From Bacillota bacterium (lineage in GTDB: Bacteria; Bacillota; Limnochordia; DTU087; JAAYGB01): a DNA stretch of 51,216 nucleotides. The stretch lies in NCBI GenBank assembly GCA_012727955.1, contig JAAYGB010000011.1, forward strand, positions 1 to 51,216, given 5' to 3'. Below are positions 23,044 to 30,850 of this stretch, one piece after another (positions within the stretch are counted from its first letter, which is position 1; each line of letters opens with the position of its first letter). Below the pieces are notes generated by a model that saw nothing but the letters and a program-made list of their open reading frames with translations, was not told the origin of the DNA and made no database searches. Made by a program: the position numbers and the translations under genes.

Positions 23044-24450
23044 TTAAACAAGACCAAGGAATCCAGCTGCCTGGGCGATGACAAAACAGACTGTACTAGC
23101 AATGCCCGTTGTGATGGCAAAGGTGAGTGCCGGCCACTTGATGTGACCCGTTTCCCTGCCGATAACCAGCAGCGTTGTGCCGCAGGGAAAGTGGAGCAGG
23201 GAAAACAACATGGTGTTCAGCGCGGTGAGCCAGGTCCACCCGTTGGCCAAGAATAGCTGTCGCATCGCTTCAATACTGTCTAGTTCCAACATTGCCCCCG
23301 CTCCCAGATAACTCATAATCAGGATGGGGATGACGATCTCATTGGCCGGCAACCCCAACAGGAAGGCCAGAATGATGTAACCATCAAGGCCCAGGGCACG
23401 GCCGAAGGGCTCCAGCCAACGGGCTGCATGGGCCAGGACGCTCAGCTCTCCCACATAGGAGTTGGCCAGAATCCAGGTGATGGCCCCCGCGGGTGCCGCG
23501 ACCATGATCGCCCGCCTAAGGACAAACAACGTGCGATCAAAGATGGAGCGAACCAGCACCCGGCCAATCTGCGGCGGTCGATAGGGTGGCAGTTCCAGGG
23601 AAAAGGAGGACGGTACCCCCCGCAGCAGAGTTTTGGACAGTGCCCAGGAAACCAGCAGGGTCACGGTAATTCCCACCAGGACCAGAGCCACTACCACCAA
23701 AGAGGCCAGGGCATTGCCGTAGGCCCCAACCACTTGACCGCCCAAAAAGATGGCTGAAAGGGAAATCAGTAGGGGAAATCGGCCGTTACAGGGAACGAAG
23801 TTGTTGGTAATGATGGCAATCATTCGCTCCCTCGGAGAGTCGATGATTCTCGCGGCAACCACGCCCGCGGCATTGCAGCCAAACCCCATGGCCATGGTCA
23901 AGGCCTGTTTCCCGTGGGTTCCCGCTCGCTTGAAGAAACCATCGAGATTAAAGGCTACCCGAGGCAGATACCCCAAGTCCTCCAGTAAGGTAAAAAGAGG
24001 AAAGAAAATGGCCATGGGAGGAAGCATAACCGACACCACCCAGGCCAAACCCCGATAGGTGCCGGAAAGAAGCAGCCCCTGGAGCCATTCCGGCGCGGAC
24101 AGAGCTCGAAAGACTAGGCTTAGTCTTGCTTCAATGGCAAAGAGGAAGTCCGACAGCAGCTGGGAGGGATAGTTGGCTCCGGTGATGGTCAGCCAGAAGA
24201 TCCCACCAAGCAATGCTAACATCAAGGGATAGCCAAAGGTGCGGGAAGTGAGGATGTCGTCGATCCGATCATCCCAGCTGGGGCCCTCCTCCTTCGATTG
24301 GCTGACTACCTCGGCGGCAATGCTCTCCGCCTGCTGATAGATAGTGGAGACAATTTCGTCTCGGAACTGGTCACCTCTGCTCTTGACGGCACCTTGCATT
24401 TGTTCAAGGGTTTCCTGCAAAGTTCGTGGCTCAACGTATGTGGTACCCAT
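23044..24450 (-). CDS. feoB: Ferrous iron transporter, FeoB membrane part (separate gene)
   Basis: A 468-residue inner-membrane protein holding the two Gate (nucleoside-recognition) domains and the FeoB core. Family motifs include the linker DDILTSRTFGYPLM, LPRVAFNLDGFF, MGFGCNAAGVVAARI and FVPCNGRFPLLI. The N-terminal GTPase of normal FeoB is missing and is encoded by the preceding gene. The first 80 residues correspond to the helical linker after the G-domain. The ATG has its own GGAGGT site 7 bases upstream and a 38-base intergenic gap, so the split is real rather than a sequencing artefact. It imports Fe(II). Confidence 0.9.
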   Translation of the reverse strand: MGTTYVEPRTLQETLEQMQGAVKSRGDQFRDEIVSTIYQQAESIAAEVVSQSKEEGPSWDDRIDDILTSRTFGYPLMLALLGGIFWLTITGANYPSQLLSDFLFAIEARLSLVFRALSAPEWLQGLLLSGTYRGLAWVVSVMLPPMAIFFPLFTLLEDLGYLPRVAFNLDGFFKRAGTHGKQALTMAMGFGCNAAGVVAARIIDSPRERMIAIITNNFVPCNGRFPLLISLSAIFLGGQVVGAYGNALASLVVVALVLVGITVTLLVSWALSKTLLRGVPSSFSLELPPYRPPQIGRVLVRSIFDRTLFVLRRAIMVAAPAGAITWILANSYVGELSVLAHAARWLEPFGRALGLDGYIILAFLLGLPANEIVIPILIMSYLGAGAMLELDSIEAMRQLFLANGWTWLTALNTMLFSLLHFPCGTTLLVIGRETGHIKWPALTFAITTGIASTVCFVIAQAAGFLGLV

Positions 24451-24488
24451 ATCAACTACCTCCGTAGGGCTCCCTTCGCCAGGACGGC

Positions 24489-25235
24489 TTAGTTTGCAGC
24501 GAGAGAGAGCAAGTTGGGAACAATGGATTCATCTCCCTCCATGATCCGCAGGGCGACCCACCGGGCATTGAGCTCCTGGGGCAGCACCCGCTGCAGATAG
24601 GGGACCAGTTGGGCAATCTCTCCCTCCAGTTGATCGGAATAGCGCCAGCGCAGGGGCTGGGGTCTAATCCTACCGGATGCCACTTCATCGATGACAGCCT
24701 TGAGCTGGTCGAGGCCTTCGCCTTTGCGGGCTGCACAGGGTACTACGGGAATCCCTAACCTAGTGGCCAGTTTATCGACATCGATGGAAATGTGCTTGCG
24801 CTGGGCTTCGTCCACGAGATTGAGGCATAGCACCACCCGTGGGGTAATTTCCAATACCTGAAGGACCAAGTTAAGATTTCGTTCTAAACAGGTGGCATCG
24901 GCCACCACCACCGTTGCGTCGGGCTGACCAAAGCAGATGAAGTCCCGGGCGATTTCCTCCTCAACGGAATTGGCCAGTAAGGAATAGGTGCCCGGTAGAT
25001 CCACCAGCACCACATCCCGATCTCGATACCGATAGATCCCCCGGGCCGAGGTCACCGTTTTGCCGGGCCAGTTACCGGTATGTTGGTTTAGTCCCGTTAA
25101 GGCGTTAAAAACGGTGCTCTTGCCCACATTGGGGTTTCCTGCCAGAGCAACAACATAATCTCCCGACACCCCTTGCTCTAACTCTCGGCGCAGGCTAGGC
25201 ACTGGGTTCGTCGATGTATTGCTCGATTCCATCAT
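24489..25235 (-). CDS. feoB: FeoB GTPase domain protein (separate gene)
   Basis: A 248-residue GTPase equal to the N-terminal part of FeoB. It has G1 GNPNVGKST (33-41), the switch region NWPGKTV, G3 DLPGTYSL, G4 NLVDEA, and the helical spacer (GDI-like) domain after it. It ends in LLSLAAN, just where the membrane part normally continues. It must act in trans with the membrane protein encoded next. It starts four bases after feoA. No other split pieces are seen. Confidence 0.9.
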   Translation of the reverse strand: MMESSNTSTNPVPSLRRELEQGVSGDYVVALAGNPNVGKSTVFNALTGLNQHTGNWPGKTVTSARGIYRYRDRDVVLVDLPGTYSLLANSVEEEIARDFICFGQPDATVVVADATCLERNLNLVLQVLEITPRVVLCLNLVDEAQRKHISIDVDKLATRLGIPVVPCAARKGEGLDQLKAVIDEVASGRIRPQPLRWRYSDQLEGEIAQLVPYLQRVLPQELNARWVALRIMEGDESIVPNLLSLAAN

Positions 25236-25239
25236 CCCC

Positions 25240-25482
25240 TCACTCCCTTGCAGGTTGGACTAAGATTTTTTCCGTTTCCCGTTGCCGCAGGGCGATGACA
25301 GCGCCGCGTATCCTGTAAGCTGTAGGATCTCCGGAGGGACTGTAACGCAGGGTTTTGACCTGTGTTCCCGGTACCAGTCCCAGATCCAACAGTCGGCGGC
25401 GGGTGGAACCTTGAGCAGCGATGGATACCACCCTGGCTTGGGCGCCTACAGGCAGCAGATCCAAGGATATGCTGTTTGTCAT
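25240..25482 (-). CDS. feoA: FeoA-domain protein
   Basis: An 80-residue SH3-like protein that assists FeoB. The sequence LLPVGAQARVVSIAAQGSTRRRLLDLGLVPGTQVKTLRYSPSGDP and the ending AVIALRQRETEKILV match FeoA throughout. ATG 25482 is likely, though a TTG lies just before it and the AAGGAG site is somewhat far upstream. It is first in the iron operon. Confidence 0.9.
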   Translation of the reverse strand: MTNSISLDLLPVGAQARVVSIAAQGSTRRRLLDLGLVPGTQVKTLRYSPSGDPTAYRIRGAVIALRQRETEKILVQPARE

Positions 25483-25594
25483 CAATTTCAGTCACGTCTC
25501 CTTCTGGTTCGATAAAATTTACTTGAGGGTAGGAAGGTTTCCCGCAAGCAAACTTTCAGTGTTAAGCTATGATCCGGTGGCGGCAGCGGTGACA

Positions 25595-25637
25595 TAAAAA
25601 AACCGGAAGCTGCACTAGATACCGGCAGCTTCCGGTT
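25595..25637 (-). terminator. Terminator after the acetyltransferase gene
   Basis: On the minus strand AACCGGAAGCTGC and GCAGCTTCCGGTT form a 13-bp stem with an 11-base loop, followed by TTTTTT. It separates the acetyltransferase from feoA. Confidence 0.92.
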
Positions 25638-25656
25638 GAAACAGTGGGAAATGGGG

Positions 25657-26934
25657 TTAGAAACGATCCCAGATGTGGGAGGACAAATTGCCAAAGGCCT
25701 GATCCCACAGAGCAAGGTCGTCGATGGTTCCCTTTGCCTGGGCTTTCCCTAGGGACAGGGCCTGGGAGGGGGATATTGTTCCCGTATAGATCTGGCTCAG
25801 GGTCTCGATGCTCAAGGCCAGAGATGAGTGATGCTCCCCGGTGGTCTGGGTGACGGAACCTTGACCATCGGCAATGGTGAGCAGAAAACTCCCCTGGTTC
25901 CAGGGACAAAGGGGATCTGAGATCTCTATCCCCAGGGTGGCACTGGCAACGCCAAAGGGCCGGCCCTCCAGAGCCGGGATCACATCGACGATCCGGAACA
26001 TGGCCGAGGGCTCTAGGGAGCACCGGATGACCTTGGGATTGGCCATCACGTACGTCAGGGGGTCATCCTCTGGAAGGGAGATCTCGATCCTTTCCGCTTG
26101 GGAATCGTGGTTTGCCAAGAGTCCCCACAACCCCCGATAGGCCTCAAGACTTAGGGCGCAAAATTCCTGGACCTGCAGCCTCCGTCCCGATTGAGTTGAG
26201 ATAGTAAAGACGATGTATCCCTCAGGCTGGGGGCAGTCGGCCGTGGGATACCACAGATAAAGGTAGCGATAGTCCTCTTGTCCCGGGTTCGATGGACACA
26301 ATTGCTTTTCCCAGTCCCTTCGGTTTCGCCGCAGGGGACCGATGTAGGCACGAGCCCACTGGTCATATAGGGCACTGACAGCATCGATGTCCTCCTTTGT
26401 TCCTCGGCGGGTATGACCCTGGGCCGGGAGGAACTCCTTCAGATCCGAAAGGGCGATGGAGTAATGTCGCTGTACAGTCCCCAGCTCCCAACCGTACCTG
26501 CGATAGAACTGATAATTAAAGGGATAGAGCATCGAGATCGCCTGGCCCTGAGAGTGCATTCGATGCAGAGACTCCGTCAGCAGGCGGGAGGTAGCGCCCT
26601 TGCGGCGATGCTCCGGAGGACAGGCTACCGCGGCGATGCCTCCCATGGGAATTGCATTCTGACCAACATAGACTGCTTTGTCTAAGATCAGTAAGCCTGC
26701 CAGTAACTCCTGACCAGCGAAAACCGCCAGGGTTTCATCGTAGTTGGTCTTGTTGGCTTCCGCAATCACCTGTCGCTGTGCAGAAGGGATATTGAAGGCT
26801 TGAAAGGTGATATCCAAGAATCTTTCTCTTTCCTCCGGTCGGTTTGGATCTAAGGGTCGAACCACTAAGTCCGCCAATCTACTCACATCCTCTTCCGGTT
26901 TGGTTATCTGCTTCAAGGCATAATCTTGAAGCAT
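25657..26934 (-). CDS. GNAT acetyltransferase, Eis-like, with SCP2-type C-terminal domain
   Basis: A 425-residue protein with the three-part layout of the Eis family: an N-terminal GNAT domain (about 25-150) with the acetyl-CoA loop PEHRRKGATSRLL, a second GNAT-like domain (about 160-300), and a sterol-carrier-like C-terminal domain ending NLSSHIWDRF. The C-terminal carboxylate of Eis enzymes is catalytic, and the end here fits. Such enzymes acetylate amines such as aminoglycosides or small-molecule amines; the natural substrate is unknown. ATG 26934 has no strong Shine-Dalgarno; a GTG at 26886 inside GAAGAGGATGTG is an alternative. A much longer upstream frame is not coding-like. Confidence 0.82.
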   Translation of the reverse strand: MLQDYALKQITKPEEDVSRLADLVVRPLDPNRPEERERFLDITFQAFNIPSAQRQVIAEANKTNYDETLAVFAGQELLAGLLILDKAVYVGQNAIPMGGIAAVACPPEHRRKGATSRLLTESLHRMHSQGQAISMLYPFNYQFYRRYGWELGTVQRHYSIALSDLKEFLPAQGHTRRGTKEDIDAVSALYDQWARAYIGPLRRNRRDWEKQLCPSNPGQEDYRYLYLWYPTADCPQPEGYIVFTISTQSGRRLQVQEFCALSLEAYRGLWGLLANHDSQAERIEISLPEDDPLTYVMANPKVIRCSLEPSAMFRIVDVIPALEGRPFGVASATLGIEISDPLCPWNQGSFLLTIADGQGSVTQTTGEHHSSLALSIETLSQIYTGTISPSQALSLGKAQAKGTIDDLALWDQAFGNLSSHIWDRF

Positions 26935-27380
26935 AATGTGTATAGTTCTCTGCGAAGGGGCGGTTCTCCGTCTTCTGTAATAGTTTTTGCCGGGACACAC
27001 CAAAAGGACCGGAGAATGTGAGTTCCTGGGGAGAGATAAAAAGGGAATTACTTTTTGATCGAGAATTAGTATCAATTGCTGGAACATTTCAGTCAGTGGT
27101 AGAAAGGGGCATAGAATCTCGCCGATGGGTTCGGCAGGCTGTTGTCTAGGGGCAAGCCCAGGGCATCTGGGTGCTATCACGGGCTCTGTCCGGTGCATTG
27201 TCAAATTCTTGGAAACCAAGGGTTTGACATCATGCAGAATCGGGTAAAGGTGTCTGGGTTGTAGCCGTTAGGAGAGAATTATCACAAGATGGGGCCTTGG
27301 CGCAGGGTGGAGTGATCCGTCCTGCGTTTAGCGTGCAAGAATGAAGGTCTGCAACTGAAGGATTTGGTGCGTGCCTCCAA
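26935..27380. other. Intergenic region between divergent acetyltransferase and ABC exporter genes
   Basis: About 450 bases with no credible gene on either strand. It must contain two divergent promoters. TTGACA at about 27223 could be a -35 for the ABC gene, but no good -10 lies 17 bases on. TTGAT and ATCAA (about 27055-27075) form a spaced inverted repeat of unclear meaning. Confidence 0.3.
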
Positions 27381-27381
27381 A

Positions 27382-27425
27382 GAAGGAGATTGCCTATGTT
27401 TAATTAGAGAAGGAGATTGCCCATG
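27382..27425 (+). repeat. Duplicated Shine-Dalgarno/start module with three-codon minicistron
   Basis: GAAGGAGATTGCCTATG (27382-27398) and GAAGGAGATTGCCCATG (27409-27425) differ by one base and lie 27 bases apart. The first start codon opens ATG TTT AAT TAG, a three-residue leader peptide. The second starts the ABC exporter. The duplicated ribosome-binding site could reduce or tune initiation at the second start. Confidence 0.7.
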
Positions 27426-27560
27426 TACAAACTAAGAAGATTTGTTTCCTACTATCGTCCTGAGTGGAAACTTTTCCTCATCGACATGCTCTGCGCCGCT
27501 GCCGTTGCCGGGTTGGATCTGATTTTCCCGATAGTTACCCGTCTATTCGTCTATTTATGA
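27423..27560 (+). pseudogene. N-terminal fragment of the ABC exporter, cut off by an 8-bp duplication
   Basis: From ATG 27423 this frame encodes MYKLRRFVSYYRPEWKLFLI and the first transmembrane helix (DMLCAAAVAGLDLIFPIVTRLF), the normal N-terminus of MsbA-like exporters. It then stops at TGA 27558-27560. CGTCTATT occurs twice in tandem (27540-27547 and 27548-27555). Removing one copy restores a continuous frame reading TRLFMKDFIPN. The stop overlaps the ATG of the next frame (ATGA), so reinitiation is conceivable. Confidence 0.75.
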
Positions 27561-29236
27561 AGGACTTCATTCCTAACTTACGGATTCGCCCAATGTTTAT
27601 CTTTGGCGGGGTCCTGGTGGGATTGTATCTACTGCGGATGCTGGGGCAGTATGTGTTGAACTACTGGGGACACGTCGTTGGTGTGCGGATGGAGTACCAC
27701 ATGCGCAAGGATCTCTTTACCCACCTGCAGACCATGGACTTTCGCTTTTTTGATGACAACAAAGTTGGGCACTTGATGTCTCGGCTGGTTAACGACCTGC
27801 GAGATATCACGGAACTAGCCCACCACGGGCCAGAAGACTTACTAATCGCTACCCTGATGTTTATTGGCTCCTTCACATATTTGATTCGCATTAACGTCCC
27901 GATGACTTTGATTGCCTTTGCCTTTGTACCGGTGTTGGCCTGGTACGCAATTTCCCGGCGGCGTTCAATGCGAGATGCCTTTCTGGAAGAGCGACGCAAG
28001 GTCGCCGATGTTAACTCCGAAGTGGAGAACAGCTTGTCGGGAATTCGAGTGGCCAAGAGTTTCACCAACGAAGAGTATGAAATGGAAAGGTTCGACGGGG
28101 CCAACTCGAGGTTTAGGGAAGCTCGGCAACAGGCCTTCAAAGCCATGGCCGAGTACTCCTCAGGTATGACCTTTCTCACCAACCTGCTGGATGTCACCGT
28201 GCTGGTGGCCGGTGGAGTTTATGCTTACCTGGGGCATATTGACCTAGCTGACTTGACGGCCTATCTGATGTTTGTGCGGTTCTTCCTGGTGCCCATCCAT
28301 CGGTTGACGGCCTTTACTCAACAGTTTGAGCAGGGAATGTCCGGATTTACCCGGTTCCTCGACTTGATGGAGCAGAAGCCCTCGATTGTCGAAAGCCCCA
28401 ATGCCCAGGAGCTGCGAGATGTTCAGGGCAAGATTGAAATCAAGAACGTCTCCTTCGGTTACGAAGAAGGTACCGATGTGCTCAAGGACATCAACCTTAC
28501 CATCGAGGCAGGAAAGACCGTGGCTTTGGTGGGTTCCTCCGGTGGAGGAAAGACCACTCTGTGCCACTTGATTCCTCGTTTCTACGATGTCGATGAGGGC
28601 CAGATTCTTGTCGACGGCCACGACGTCCGGGATCTCACATTGCAATCTCTGCGGGCAAGTATTGGTCTAGTGCAGCAGGATGTGTTCCTGTTCACTGGCA
28701 CCATCAAGGAGAATATCCTCTACGGGCGGCCAACGGCTACCGACGAGGAGATTGTCGAGGCTGCGAAGAACGCGAGGATCCACGACTTCATCATGTCCTT
28801 GCCCGATAAATATGACACCTATGTGGGAGAACGGGGAGTTAAGCTTTCCGGTGGACAGAAGCAGAGGATTTCCATTGCCCGAGTCTTCTTGAAGAACCCG
28901 CCGATTCTACTTCTCGATGAGGCTACTTCGGCTCTGGATACCACTACGGAAATGGAGATTCAGGAGGCCCTGGAGCGGCTGTCCCAGGATCGTACCACGG
29001 TGATTATTGCGCACCGGCTATCCACGGTGAAGAATGCCGATGAGATTGTGGTCATCGATGGAGGTAGAATTGAGGAGCAAGGCTCCCATACGGAGCTGAT
29101 GGAGCGACGGGGCATCTACCACAGCCTGTATCGGGCTCAGTTCAACCGCGATGCCTTGGAAGAGCTCTTCGAAAAGCGAGGTTTGCGTCAGGCCGACAGT
29201 GATGAGGAAGCGGAAGAGGAGATTAAGACCGCTTAG
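27557..29236 (+). CDS. ABC exporter half-transporter (MsbA/MdlB type), lacking its first helix through frameshift
   Basis: This is the main body of a fused membrane-ATPase exporter. From ATG 27557 it encodes 559 residues: about five transmembrane helices, then the ATPase with Walker A GSSGGGKTT, Q-loop LVQQDVFLF, signature LSGGQKQR, Walker B ILLLDEATSALD and switch IAHRL. The motif MRKDLFTHLQTMDFRFFDDNKVGHLMSRLVNDL is the usual first coupling region. The normal first helix is in another frame upstream (27423-27560). If the 8-bp duplication is real, function may be lost or depend on coupled reinitiation. It is a single half-transporter and would act as a homodimer. An acidic tail (DSDEEAEEE) ends the protein. 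Confidence 0.88.
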   Translation: MKDFIPNLRIRPMFIFGGVLVGLYLLRMLGQYVLNYWGHVVGVRMEYHMRKDLFTHLQTMDFRFFDDNKVGHLMSRLVNDLRDITELAHHGPEDLLIATLMFIGSFTYLIRINVPMTLIAFAFVPVLAWYAISRRRSMRDAFLEERRKVADVNSEVENSLSGIRVAKSFTNEEYEMERFDGANSRFREARQQAFKAMAEYSSGMTFLTNLLDVTVLVAGGVYAYLGHIDLADLTAYLMFVRFFLVPIHRLTAFTQQFEQGMSGFTRFLDLMEQKPSIVESPNAQELRDVQGKIEIKNVSFGYEEGTDVLKDINLTIEAGKTVALVGSSGGGKTTLCHLIPRFYDVDEGQILVDGHDVRDLTLQSLRASIGLVQQDVFLFTGTIKENILYGRPTATDEEIVEAAKNARIHDFIMSLPDKYDTYVGERGVKLSGGQKQRISIARVFLKNPPILLLDEATSALDTTTEMEIQEALERLSQDRTTVIIAHRLSTVKNADEIVVIDGGRIEEQGSHTELMERRGIYHSLYRAQFNRDALEELFEKRGLRQADSDEEAEEEIKTA

Positions 29237-29239
29237 CGG

Positions 29240-29272
29240 CAATGGCCGGGACTTGTCCCGGCCATTGTTGTT
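29240..29272. terminator. Terminator between convergent ABC exporter and UPF0316 genes
   Basis: A 13-bp stem CAATGGCCGGGAC / GTCCCGGCCATTG with a 2-base loop is followed by TTGTTG. It is placed to serve both convergent genes. Confidence 0.8.
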
Positions 29273-29274
29273 GC

Positions 29275-29868
29275 CTATTGCTTGCGAAGGCGCAGGAGTT
29301 GGGAGCGGATCTTCGTTGACCGCGTTGTTGGGGTAGGGAATATCCCTTCCCGGGCACTGCGGCTGTCTTCGATGGAGTAAAAGGCCTTGGGCGAAACTTC
29401 ATGGATGATTTCCAACACCTGGGGCAGATCCTTGCGGCGAATCACTGAGTAAATCAAGGTGGCTGGGCCCCGGGCACCGCTGGCTTCCACCTTGGTGGCG
29501 CCAAAACCCGCCTGCGTTAGGCGGTTAAAGAGTGTGTCGGAGGACTTGGTGGTAATGATGTGAACAATCACTAGCCCCATGGCCAGTCTTTCTTCAATAC
29601 TAATGCCGACAAAGTTTCCCATGGCAAAGCCACCGGCATAGGCGATATAGGCGAGGACATTGCTGAGGTTATTCATCACTTGGGTAATGGCCATCAGCCA
29701 GATAAGGATTTCGACAAATCCCAGGAGCGGAGCCAGGAATTTTTGCCCTTTGGAGACAAATATGATTCGAATGGTACCGAAGGATACGTCCAGGACCCGA
29801 GCCAGGAAGATCAGTAAAGGCAGCACTACCCATTGGAAGAGGGTGGAATCAAACCAGGTTTGGTCCAC
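29275..29868 (-). CDS. UPF0316 membrane protein (DUF5698-DUF2179)
   Basis: A protein of about 197 residues with three hydrophobic helices at the N-terminus (LLIFLARVLDVSFGTIRIIFVSKGQKFLAPLLGFVEILIWL, AYAGGFAMGNFVGISIEERLAMG) and a cytoplasmic DUF2179 domain (about 110-180) ending in RxDLPQVLEIIHEVSPKAFYSIEDSR. It matches the UPF0316 family (B. subtilis YebE). Function is unknown. GTG 29868 is chosen since AAAGGAG lies 10 bases upstream; a TTG at 29889 would place the Shine-Dalgarno inside the gene. Confidence 0.87.
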   Translation of the reverse strand: MDQTWFDSTLFQWVVLPLLIFLARVLDVSFGTIRIIFVSKGQKFLAPLLGFVEILIWLMAITQVMNNLSNVLAYIAYAGGFAMGNFVGISIEERLAMGLVIVHIITTKSSDTLFNRLTQAGFGATKVEASGARGPATLIYSVIRRKDLPQVLEIIHEVSPKAFYSIEDSRSAREGIFPTPTTRSTKIRSQLLRLRKQ

Positions 29869-29980
29869 AACCGCATCGCTCCTTTGCAAGAAAATACAGA
29901 CAAGAACCTAATATCAAAGGATATACTTTGAGGCAAAACCCTTGGTCTTGAGGGAAACTTTCTGCAGGAGGAATCAGTCA

Positions 29981-30727
29981 GTGATCGATGTCTATCGGAT
30001 AGCTTGGATCGGATTGGTAGCCGGGGCTATCGGTACCGGATTAGGGGGAGCCATCACCGTGCTCTTGGGTCGGCCGGGAAATCGGGTGTTAAGCTTTGTC
30101 CTGGGCTTCTCCGGTGGGATTATGTTGGCCATCATCTTTTCTGATCTAATACCGGAGGGGTTTGCTATTTCTGGCCCCGGGATCCCCTTTATCGGCTTGG
30201 TCCTGGGGGTGGTGCTGATTCTTGGTCTGGATATAGTATTGCCCCATTTTCACCTTTTCTCCGAGGAGACAGAACGGAGCCGCTATTTGAAAACTGGACT
30301 TGTGTTGGGATTGGGGATCACGATGCACAACTTACCGGAAGGTCTGGCCATCGGTACCGGATACGTCGTTTCGGAACTGACGGGAGCCAGTCTGGTACTG
30401 GCAATGGTGGTGCAAAACATTCCCGAGGGAATGGCCATGGCCGCTCCCCTGGTGGTAGCTGCGGTCCCCGCGGGCAAGTGCGTTCTGATGACAGTCTTGG
30501 CCGGAGTGCCCATGGGACTGGGGGCCTTCTTAGGTGCGAAGTTTGGCGCTATATCCCCTCTATCCCTGTCGTTGTCCCTAGGTTTTGCTGCCGGTGCCAT
30601 GTTATACATAGTCTTCGATGAGCTCCTACCGGCGGCCCAGGACCTGTCTGAGGGTAGACAGGAGGGAACCTTTGGTGCCGTTGCCGGTGTCATTGTCGGC
30701 TTAGCACTACTGAATTTTCTCGGTTAA
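29981..30727 (+). CDS. ZIP-family metal transporter
   Basis: A 248-residue membrane protein with about eight helices. HNLPEGLAIG in helix 4 and QNIPEGMAMA in helix 5 are the metal-site motifs of the ZIP family, which imports Zn(II), Fe(II) or other divalent ions. A short histidine pair (PHFHLF) lies in the loop after helix 3. GTG 29981 follows AGGAGG. It is a single gene, with the UPF0316 gene divergent upstream. Confidence 0.9.
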   Translation: MIDVYRIAWIGLVAGAIGTGLGGAITVLLGRPGNRVLSFVLGFSGGIMLAIIFSDLIPEGFAISGPGIPFIGLVLGVVLILGLDIVLPHFHLFSEETERSRYLKTGLVLGLGITMHNLPEGLAIGTGYVVSELTGASLVLAMVVQNIPEGMAMAAPLVVAAVPAGKCVLMTVLAGVPMGLGAFLGAKFGAISPLSLSLSLGFAAGAMLYIVFDELLPAAQDLSEGRQEGTFGAVAGVIVGLALLNFLG

Positions 30728-30850
30728 GAAGGAAACAGAGATATTTCAGAAAACTAAAAATCCGCAAAGGAACCCTGGAATTGGTAGCGAAGTATAGCCA
30801 TGTCTAAATCACAGGGCAAAGGCTTCTTGAAAGGGGTTGTGGTAAGAAGT

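Noticed and set aside
23044-24488. FeoB split as a sequencing error
   Set aside because: The second gene has its own Shine-Dalgarno and a 38-base gap that follows a sensible domain boundary.
26935-27219. N-terminal extension of the acetyltransferase
   Set aside because: The extra 95 residues are not family-like, and the known fold begins after 26934.
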